DNA from: Salinarimonadaceae bacterium
Lineage (GTDB): Bacteria > Pseudomonadota > Alphaproteobacteria > Rhizobiales > Beijerinckiaceae
Reading direction: 5' to 3'
NCBI GenBank assembly: GCA_007693435.1
Contig: REDO01000131.1
Span: 1 to 64,000, forward strand
DNA length: 64,000 bases
Numbering within the stretch: position 1 is the first letter of the stretch; each line of letters opens with the position of its first letter. Made by a program: the position numbers and the translations under genes. Positions 42,097 through 49,502 of the stretch are shown piece by piece. The notes beneath the pieces were generated by a model that was not told the origin of the DNA, ran no database searches, and saw only the letters and a list, made by a program, of their open reading frames with translations.

Positions 42097-42480
42097 GTGA
42101 GCGGGCGGCGCTACGACGGTTTCGCGCCTGGTCGCCACGCCATCGACGCCTATGGCGGCGGGGGCTTCCGCTTTACGGATATGGCGCATCGCGGCTCCAT
42201 CCTCGCGCTGCCCTCGGGGATTCTGGCCTGGGACGTCGCGTCTCCGGACCAGCTCGACGAAGCAGCCTTTGCGCCCGTTCTGGCCGAGGCGGAGGAAATC
42301 GAGGTTCTGCTCATCGGCACCGGCGTGAACCTTGTCGCGCTTCCCGATGCGCTGGTCTGGCGGTTGCGCGATTCCGGCATGCGGCTCGACGTCATGCAGA
42401 CCGGCGCGGCGGCGCGCACATACAATATCCTGATCGCCGAGAATCGTCGCGTCGCCGCCGCGCTCATCGCGACGCCCTGA
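42097..42480 (+). CDS. Mth938-like domain protein (NDUFAF3 homolog)
   Basis: HRGSILALPSGILAWDVASPDQLDEAAFAPVLAEAEEIEVLLIGTGVNLVALPDALVWRLRDSGMRLDVMQTGAAARTYNILIAENRRVAAALI. Confidence 0.88.
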   Translation: MSGRRYDGFAPGRHAIDAYGGGGFRFTDMAHRGSILALPSGILAWDVASPDQLDEAAFAPVLAEAEEIEVLLIGTGVNLVALPDALVWRLRDSGMRLDVMQTGAAARTYNILIAENRRVAAALIATP

Positions 42481-42495
42481 GCCGGAGAGGACGCG

Positions 42496-43338
42496 ATGCC
42501 CGGTCCCGGCGAAACGCGTCTGCCCGTCACCTGCGCGATCATTGCGCGGGACGAGGAGGATCGCATCGGGCGCTGCATCGCCTCGGTGATCGATCTGGTC
42601 GATGATGTGGTGGTGGTCGATTCCGGCAGTCTCGACCGCACCGTCGCCGTCGCGCAGGAATTCGGCGCGCGGGTGTTCCATAATCAGTGGCCCGGCTACG
42701 GCCCGCAGAAGCGCTTTGCCGAGGATCAGGCCCGCAACGACTGGATTCTGAGCCTCGACGCCGACGAGTGGCTGCCGCCCGAGACGCAGGCCGAGATCGC
42801 CTCGTATTTCGGGGGAGGGCGGCTTTCCGGGCGCGACGGAGTCTATTTCCGCATTCCGACCGTCTATCCGGGCAAGGAGAAGCCGCGTCCCTTCGCCGGA
42901 TATCACGCCCATGTCCGCCTCTACGACAGACGCCGGCGGCGCATCCCGGACTCGCTCGTCCACGACGCGATCGACTACGATCCGAAGACGATGTTCGAGG
43001 CGCGCCATCCGATCCATCACCAGTCGATCCGCAGCCTCGCGCATCTCGTCGAGAAGAACGTCGCCTATTTCCATCTTCAGGCGGTCGAGGCGCCGCGCTC
43101 GAAACTCGCGACGCTGCCGCGCCTCCTCGTCGAGCCGCTGGCGGTGTTCTTGAAATACTACGTCCTGCGCCGCCACTTCACCGGCGGCCTCTTCGGCCTG
43201 CGCTACGCGCTGACGATCGCCCAACTGCGCACCTATCGTCTCGCCGTGCTTGCGGGCTTCTTCCGCGAGCGGACGGAGGCCGCGCGGCGCACGCTCGGAG
43301 CGGGGCCGGTCGCGGAGCCGTCGGGCGACGCGCCGTGA
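42496..43338 (+). CDS. Glycosyltransferase family 2 (WaaE/KdtX-like)
   Basis: LPVTCAIIARDEEDRIGRCIASVIDLVDDVVVVDSGSLDRTVAVAQEFGARVFHNQWPGYGPQKRFAEDQARNDWILSLDADEWL. Confidence 0.92.
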   Translation: MPGPGETRLPVTCAIIARDEEDRIGRCIASVIDLVDDVVVVDSGSLDRTVAVAQEFGARVFHNQWPGYGPQKRFAEDQARNDWILSLDADEWLPPETQAEIASYFGGGRLSGRDGVYFRIPTVYPGKEKPRPFAGYHAHVRLYDRRRRRIPDSLVHDAIDYDPKTMFEARHPIHHQSIRSLAHLVEKNVAYFHLQAVEAPRSKLATLPRLLVEPLAVFLKYYVLRRHFTGGLFGLRYALTIAQLRTYRLAVLAGFFRERTEAARRTLGAGPVAEPSGDAP

Positions 43339-44195
43339 GCGAGGCCGCTTTCGCGCATTGCGAGGCGCTGGTGCGCGAGGGCGATCCCGATCGCTACTTC
43401 CCCACTCTCTTCGCGCCCGCCGACAAGCGACCATATCTCCATGCGCTCTACGCCTTCAGCCTCGAAGTCTCGCGAATTCGCGAGGCGGTGACGCAGAGCC
43501 TCGCCGGCGAAATCCGCCTGCAATGGTGGCGCGACGCGCTTTCCGGCGAGGCGCGCGGCGACGCCTCCGCCAATCCCGTCGCGGCCGCGCTGGAGGAGAC
43601 GATCGCGCGCTTCAGCCTGCCGCGCGCGGCGCTCCTCGCCCTCATCGATGCGCGCACGCACGATCTCTACGACGATCCGATCGCGACGCTGAACGACCTC
43701 GAAGGCTATTGCGGGGAGACCTACTCCGCGATCTTCCGGCTCGCCTCGCTTGTCCTCGCCGACGGGCGCGATCCCGGCGCCGCTGACGCGGCCGGGCATG
43801 GCGGCGTCGCCTGGGCGATGACGGGGCTGATGCGCGCCTTTCCGTGGACGGCGAGGCGCGGCCAGCTCTACCTGCCGCCGCTCGACATCCTTGCGGAGCA
43901 CGGACTGGCGCGTAACGATGTGGTTTCCGGGCGAGGCGGCGAGGCGCTGAAGGCGGCGCTGCGACAGATGCGGGACGGGGCGCGCGAGCATCTGGCGCTC
44001 GCGCAGGCCGCGCTTGCGGACGCCGATCCGCGCATCGGCCCCGCCTTCCTGCCGCTCGCGCTCGTTCCGCTCTATCTGGACGCCATGGAGCGCTCCGGCT
44101 ACGCGCCCTTCGACGACGTCGTGGAGGTTCCCCTGTGGCGGCGTCTCTGGCGGCTCTGGCGCGCATCCCGCGCCGGCTTTCGCGGCGCGGGCTGA
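43335..44195 (+). CDS. Squalene/phytoene synthase family protein (NDUFAF6-like)
   Basis: GTG start overlapping the previous stop (GTGA); DRYFPTLFAPADKRPYLHALYAFSLEVSRIREAVTQSLAGEIRLQWWRDALSG. Confidence 0.88.
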   Translation: MSEAAFAHCEALVREGDPDRYFPTLFAPADKRPYLHALYAFSLEVSRIREAVTQSLAGEIRLQWWRDALSGEARGDASANPVAAALEETIARFSLPRAALLALIDARTHDLYDDPIATLNDLEGYCGETYSAIFRLASLVLADGRDPGAADAAGHGGVAWAMTGLMRAFPWTARRGQLYLPPLDILAEHGLARNDVVSGRGGEALKAALRQMRDGAREHLALAQAALADADPRIGPAFLPLALVPLYLDAMERSGYAPFDDVVEVPLWRRLWRLWRASRAGFRGAG

Positions 44196-44204
44196 CGCGG
44201 CGCG

Positions 44205-44224
44205 ATAGTTCTGATATGAACTAT
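44205..44224. promoter_or_regulatory. Candidate MarR operator abutting the start codon
   Basis: ATAGTTC-TGATAT-GAACTAT perfect 7-bp arms; ATG at 44228. Confidence 0.7.
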
Positions 44225-44227
44225 TGA

Positions 44228-44767
44228 ATGTCGAGCGCCGAAATCCTGCCGCCGCAAGAGACGGTCCAAGAATCCGCCGCTGATCCGATACGGGTCTGGC
44301 TGCGCGTCGCGCGGCTCCAGCAGCGTCTGTCGGGCGCGCTCGCGTCGGAACTGCGCGTTATCGGCCTGTCGATTCCCCAGTTCGACGTTCTCTCGACGCT
44401 CACCGAAGGCGAGGGCGTCACCCAGCAGGATCTCGCCGAGCGGCTTTACGTGACCAAGGGCAATGTCTCGGGCCTGCTCGACCGGATGGAGGAGGGGGGA
44501 CTTGTCGAGCGACGCGCCATTCCGGGAGACCGGCGCTCGCGCGCGGTGCATCTGACGGTTCGCGGTCGCGAGCTCGCGGCCCGGGGCCTCGTGCTTCAGA
44601 AGGCGTTCGTCGATGCGACGCTCGGGACTTTGCCCATTGCCGACGTGAACGAACTCGACCGGCTCCTGCGCGCCTGGCGCGACGCGGCGCGCATTCACGC
44701 CGAAGGCGACGCGCGCTCCAGCGCGTCGACCAGCGCCGCCAGATCGGCGATTGAACCCAGCATGTGA
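44228..44767 (+). CDS. MarR family transcriptional regulator
   Basis: LSIPQFDVLSTLTEGEGVTQQDLAERLYVTKGNVSGLLDRMEEGGLVERRAIPGDRRSRAVHLT. Confidence 0.92.
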   Translation: MSSAEILPPQETVQESAADPIRVWLRVARLQQRLSGALASELRVIGLSIPQFDVLSTLTEGEGVTQQDLAERLYVTKGNVSGLLDRMEEGGLVERRAIPGDRRSRAVHLTVRGRELAARGLVLQKAFVDATLGTLPIADVNELDRLLRAWRDAARIHAEGDARSSASTSAARSAIEPSM

Positions 44768-45426
44768 TCGGCATGCGGGGCGAGATGCGCGTGCGCAGAT
44801 TCGCCAAGCGGGCCGGTGAGGACTGCGATCGCGCGCGCGCCGGCCGCTCGTGCGGCGTGCAGGTCGTGGATGGAATCTCCGACAAGCGCGACCTCGCGCG
44901 GTGCCAAGCCTTGCGCTGCGGCGAAGGCCGAGACCATGCCGGGCTGCGGCTTGGATCCATGACCGGAATCGTAACCGGCGATGAAACTCATATGCGCGTC
45001 GAGGCCGAGCGCCTTGGCCTGCGCCCGGGCCGACGCCTCCGCGTCGTTCGTCGCGATGCCGAGCCGCAGGCCGCGCGCGCGCAGCGCGGCCGCGACGCCC
45101 GCCGGATCGCCGATCGGCGCCAGATTGGCGAGCCCGTGCACGCGAAACAGATCATCCATGAGGCCGAAGAAGCCGGGCCCCGCCTCGCGCCCGAGAACCT
45201 GCGCCCAGAGCGGGCCGTAATGCGCCGAGGAGCCGGCTACGAGCGGTGAGGTCGGCAGAAAGCGCCGTTCCGTCTCCACATATTCGCTGACCTGCATGAG
45301 GCGGCGCAGCGCCTCGCCGTCACCGTCGGCGAGTTCGCGCATCACGGCGAAGGCGGCGGGGCCCCAGGTCGCGTCGAAATCGATCAGCGTCCCGTCCTTG
45401 TCGAAGAGTATGGCGCGCAGCCGCAA
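44695..45426 (-). CDS. HAD family hydrolase (phosphoglycolate phosphatase-like)
   Basis: ILFDKDGTLIDFDATWGPAAF; LGIATNDAEASA; KPQPGMVSAF...VALVGDSIHDL; likely TTG start after GGAGG. Confidence 0.88.
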   Translation of the reverse strand: MRLRAILFDKDGTLIDFDATWGPAAFAVMRELADGDGEALRRLMQVSEYVETERRFLPTSPLVAGSSAHYGPLWAQVLGREAGPGFFGLMDDLFRVHGLANLAPIGDPAGVAAALRARGLRLGIATNDAEASARAQAKALGLDAHMSFIAGYDSGHGSKPQPGMVSAFAAAQGLAPREVALVGDSIHDLHAARAAGARAIAVLTGPLGESAHAHLAPHADHMLGSIADLAALVDALERASPSA

Positions 45427-45490
45427 GACGTCGTCCTCCCGCGCGAAGACGCGCCGGAACGATCTGGGCCGATCCGGTCTGGGGGTCAAT

Positions 45491-45522
45491 GGGGCGGGAA
45501 GCCTTCGGGGCGGGAAGCCTTC
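45491..45522. repeat. Perfect 16-bp tandem direct duplication
   Basis: GGGGCGGGAAGCCTTC x2. Confidence 0.9.
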
Positions 45523-45602
45523 GCGCATTGCGCCTTCGCGATTAAGGCCCCGTTAGCCGCGAGCCGCTATCAAGAAAGGGCCGGAGGCCGCGTTCGCCGC
45601 CG

Positions 45603-48600
45603 GTGAGCCGTTCGCGTAACCGGGTGTCGTCGTCGATGCGTAACCTTCGCCGACGGGTCGGAATTTCACCATTCCGGCGCGTTCGTTCGACCCTTTCGAC
45701 GTTTCTCGTCGTCGCGTTCGTCGCGGCGACGCTGATCGGCGCGTCCGCTGCTTTCGCTCAGACGGCGACCATCGAAGGCTCGCAGGAGCAGGGTTTCGGG
45801 CGCATTCTCCTGACCTTCGAGCGTGAGACGCCCGTATCCGCGCGATCCGTGAACGGCGTCCTCATCGTCACGTTCGGAAACGAGACGGAGGTGCGCGGCG
45901 ACAGGCTACCCCAGCAGATGCCAGGTTACGTCTCGATCGTGCGCCACGATCCGGGGGGGGCGGGCTTGCGCATGGCCCTGACGCAGAATTTCCGCGCCAA
46001 CGTGTTGCCGGCGGGAGAGCTCGTCTTCATCGACCTTCTTCCCGAGCGCTGGACGGGCCTGCCGCCGGGGCTGCCGCCGTCGGTCGTCGCCGAACTGGCC
46101 CGCCGGGCGCAGGAAGCCGAGTCGCGGCTCGCGGCGGAGGAAGCGCGAAGGCGCGATTCCACGCCCAGGCCGCTGCCCGTGCGCGTGGCGGAGCTTCCGA
46201 CGCTCGCCCGATTGATCTTCGATCCCTCCACCCCCGCCGCGATATCCGACCGGATCGTCGACGACCGCGTGGAGTTGCGCTTCAGCGAGCCCTTCGAGCT
46301 CGAGCCGGAAAGGGCGCTACGAACGCTTCCTGGCGTCCAGCGGGTGGAGACGCGCCTCGACGAAGGCGCGACCTATGTGACGCTGTCGCTGGCGCGCGGC
46401 TTCTCCGCGCGCGGTTTCCACGAGGAGCAAGGTTTCGTCGTCGATATTGAGCCAATGGAGCGGGAATCCGCCGAAATCGACCTCGTGGCCTCCCCGGAGG
46501 CGCGGCGTCCAGCGCCCGGCGAGGGCCCGCGGGCTGCGCCCGACCAGCGTGGCGAAGAAACCGTCGGCGCTTCGGAGACGACGCAGGACGTTTCGCTCCC
46601 GGCCAAGGAAGAGGAGCCGGACGCGCAGGCGAGCGCCGCAGCGGACCCTCCCGCGCCCTCTGCGATTCCCCTCGCTCAAGCGCGTGGCGTCGCGCATCTG
46701 GAGGACGATCGCGTCCGTATCGATTTCGTCTTCGGCGACCAGCCGCCCGCCGCCGTCTTTCAGCATGCGGGAATATTGCGCGCCGTTTTCCATACGCCGA
46801 CGCCGCTCGTCATGGAGCCGATCCCGGACGAGGCGCGCGACCGTGTGGAGATCGTCGAGACGGTGCGCGAAGGCGCCTTTGTGATCCTCGGCCTGCGGCC
46901 GCTTTTCGAGGGCGTGGCGCGTCTCGCTCCTCAAGCGGATGGCTGGAAACTGACGATCGGCGAGGAGCCGGATGTTCCCGCGCTGCCGCTTGTCGTCCAT
47001 CGCGACATCGACGAGCGCGGCGCGACGAGCATCTCCGTCGCGCTCGAAGGCGCGTCGGGCGTGCATTGGTTCGAGGCGCCCGAAACGGGTGAACGCATCG
47101 CCGTCGTGACCGCCGGCGGCGAGGCCCGCAACATCCCCGGGACACAGCGCTTCGTCGAATTCACGCTGCCGGCGACCGCCCACGGCGTCGCCGTCGTCGC
47201 TCACGCGGACGACCTGATAGCGCGCGTCCACGGCGCCTATGTCCTGATAAGCCGACCGCAGGGTCTCGTTCTCAGCGAGATCGCCGGAGGTGACCGCGCG
47301 CGCAGTCCGCTACCCGAAAAGCCCGTATTCGACCGCGTCGTCTGGGAAGAGGCGCAGCGCGGCGCCGTCCGGGAGGCCTTGCGCGGATTGATGAACGCCG
47401 TCGTCTCCGCGCGCCCCACGGAGAAGACGATGGCGCGCCTTGACCTCGCGCGCGCCATGCTCGCCAACGGGCTGGCCTCCGAGGCTGTCGCGGCGCTGCG
47501 CGTGGCTGGCGCGGATGATCCGGGCGTTCGCGGCGACAGGCGTTTCGCGCTCCTTCTCGCCGGCGCAAATGTGGCGCTCGGCCGGCTCGCCGAGGCTCGC
47601 GCGGCCCTCGCCGAGCCCGCCCTCGCCACCGATGCGGAGGGCGAGCTGTGGCGCGCCTACCTTGCGGCGTTGGAGGGCCATCCGCGCCGCGCGCTTGAAG
47701 AGTTCCGCAAGGCGCGCCCGATGCTCGAAGCCTATCCGGACGATCTTCAGGGCCGGATGCGGGTGGCGATGGCGCAAGCCGCTCTCGCCGAAAACGAATT
47801 CGAGATCGTCGAGCGCGAACTCGCGACGATCGGATTGCTGGCCCCCGGCAGCGTGCCGCGCAACGAGAGCGCGCTAATCAGGGCGCAACTCGAACTCGTA
47901 TACGGGCGCACCGATGTCGCCCTGTCCGCGCTTTCGCGGATCATGGAGGAGGGCGCGCGCCCTCTCGCGGCCCGAGCCCGGTTGTACTGGACCGAGCGCG
48001 CCCTGAAGGAGGGCGACATTTCTGTCGAAGACGCGATCGCAGCTCTCGAGACGCTCGCGGTATCCTGGCGCGGGGACGAAGTGGAGCTGCGCGCGCTCGC
48101 GCGACTGGCCGATCTTTACGCGAGAGAAGGGCGCTGGCGAGACGTTTTCCTCGCCGCCCGGTCCGCCAACAGGAACTTTCCGGACCATCCCGTCTCGCGC
48201 GATCTGAACGAGGACGCTTCGCGGCTCTTCGACGAGATCTATCTCGGCGGGCTAGACGAAGGCATGAGCCGCGTGCAGGCGATCGGTCTTTTCTTCGATT
48301 TTCCGGAATTCCTGCCGATCGGCCGTCGGGGCGACGAGATCGTGCGGCAGCTCTCCGACCGTCTCGTCGAGCTCGGTCTCGTCGACAACGCGGCCGAGTT
48401 GCTGCGTCACCAGGTCGAGAATCGCCTCCAGGGCGCAGCGAAAGCCACCGTCGCCGCGCGTCTCGCGACGCTTTATCTGATGGAGGGCGCCCCGCTCGCG
48501 GCGCGCGAGGTGCTGCGCGACACGCGCCTTCCCGGGCTGCCCGAAACCATCGCGCGGGCGCGGATGCTGCTTGAGGCGCGCGCCCTTTCCGATCTCGCGC

Positions 48601-49091
48601 GCGTCGATCTCGCCCTCGAACTTCTGGAAGGCGAGGAGGGCCCCGAGGTCGATCGCCTGCGCGCCGACATCCACTGGAGCGCGAGCCGCTGGCGAGAGGC
48701 CGGCGAGGCGCACGAGGCCATGGTCGCCGACAGATGGCGCGATCCTGCGCCGCTCTCGCCGCGCGAGCGCACGGACGTCATGCGCGCCGCAATCGCCTAC
48801 ACCCTCGCCGACGAACAACTGGCCCTCGATCGCCTGCGCGCGAATTTCTTCGAGCCCATGTCGCAGTCCGAGGATGCGCGCGTCTTCGCGCTTGCGACCA
48901 CGCCCGATGTTCAGTCGACCGCCGCTTTCCGCGAGATCGCAGACCGCGTGACGGGAAGCGATACGTTGCTCGATTTTCTGGAGGAATACCGTCGGCGTTA
49001 CCCGGACATGGCGGCTCCGCCGCGCGGGACGCCCTCCGGAGCCGCGCCGCGCCCGTCCGCGTCCGGCCGAACGGGCGCCGAACCTGCTTGA
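45603..49091 (+). CDS. Large exported protein, 1162 aa, AMIN-like N-terminus and TPR-like C-terminal half
   Basis: GTG start (ATG alternative downstream); signal peptide ending ASAAFAQ; helical repeat-like C-terminal half. Confidence 0.75.
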   Translation: MSRSRNRVSSSMRNLRRRVGISPFRRVRSTLSTFLVVAFVAATLIGASAAFAQTATIEGSQEQGFGRILLTFERETPVSARSVNGVLIVTFGNETEVRGDRLPQQMPGYVSIVRHDPGGAGLRMALTQNFRANVLPAGELVFIDLLPERWTGLPPGLPPSVVAELARRAQEAESRLAAEEARRRDSTPRPLPVRVAELPTLARLIFDPSTPAAISDRIVDDRVELRFSEPFELEPERALRTLPGVQRVETRLDEGATYVTLSLARGFSARGFHEEQGFVVDIEPMERESAEIDLVASPEARRPAPGEGPRAAPDQRGEETVGASETTQDVSLPAKEEEPDAQASAAADPPAPSAIPLAQARGVAHLEDDRVRIDFVFGDQPPAAVFQHAGILRAVFHTPTPLVMEPIPDEARDRVEIVETVREGAFVILGLRPLFEGVARLAPQADGWKLTIGEEPDVPALPLVVHRDIDERGATSISVALEGASGVHWFEAPETGERIAVVTAGGEARNIPGTQRFVEFTLPATAHGVAVVAHADDLIARVHGAYVLISRPQGLVLSEIAGGDRARSPLPEKPVFDRVVWEEAQRGAVREALRGLMNAVVSARPTEKTMARLDLARAMLANGLASEAVAALRVAGADDPGVRGDRRFALLLAGANVALGRLAEARAALAEPALATDAEGELWRAYLAALEGHPRRALEEFRKARPMLEAYPDDLQGRMRVAMAQAALAENEFEIVERELATIGLLAPGSVPRNESALIRAQLELVYGRTDVALSALSRIMEEGARPLAARARLYWTERALKEGDISVEDAIAALETLAVSWRGDEVELRALARLADLYAREGRWRDVFLAARSANRNFPDHPVSRDLNEDASRLFDEIYLGGLDEGMSRVQAIGLFFDFPEFLPIGRRGDEIVRQLSDRLVELGLVDNAAELLRHQVENRLQGAAKATVAARLATLYLMEGAPLAAREVLRDTRLPGLPETIARARMLLEARALSDLARVDLALELLEGEEGPEVDRLRADIHWSASRWREAGEAHEAMVADRWRDPAPLSPRERTDVMRAAIAYTLADEQLALDRLRANFFEPMSQSEDARVFALATTPDVQSTAAFREIADRVTGSDTLLDFLEEYRRRYPDMAAPPRGTPSGAAPRPSASGRTGAEPA

Positions 49092-49229
49092 GACGGAAAT
49101 CCAGTTTGGTTTTGTTCTAAATTACTGAAATTAATGGATAATTTCTTGACCTGGAGTCGCTAGGGCGGCATCGTGCCGGCATATTCATTCTTCGAGCCCG
49201 GGCCTTGAACCCGGCGGTTGAGGATCGTC

Positions 49230-49448
49230 ATGAACAGTGAGACGCAGGCGTCGCCGCCGGGCGAAGACGGGCGATCGCCGGAGGTCGGCTTAGCCTTGGC
49301 GGACGCCGAGCGGCGCCTTCGCGAGGCGCGAGACCGGCGCGCAGCCTATGCCGGAGACAGCGACCATGTGCGCCGCAAGCTCGACGCGGCCCTGCGTTCG
49401 GCCGAGTACGACGTCGCCATCCTGCGATACGCCGCGCAGGAAGAGTGA
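49230..49448 (+). CDS. Small charged hypothetical protein, 72 aa
   Basis: MNSETQASPPGEDGRSPEVGLALADAERRLREARDRRAAYAGDSDHVRRKLDAALRSAEYDVAILRYAAQEE. Confidence 0.55.
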   Translation: MNSETQASPPGEDGRSPEVGLALADAERRLREARDRRAAYAGDSDHVRRKLDAALRSAEYDVAILRYAAQEE

Positions 49449-49502
49449 GACTGTCTTCCGCGCCGTCTCCCCAAGGGCGCAGTTCTGCTCTAGAAGAGGC
49501 TC

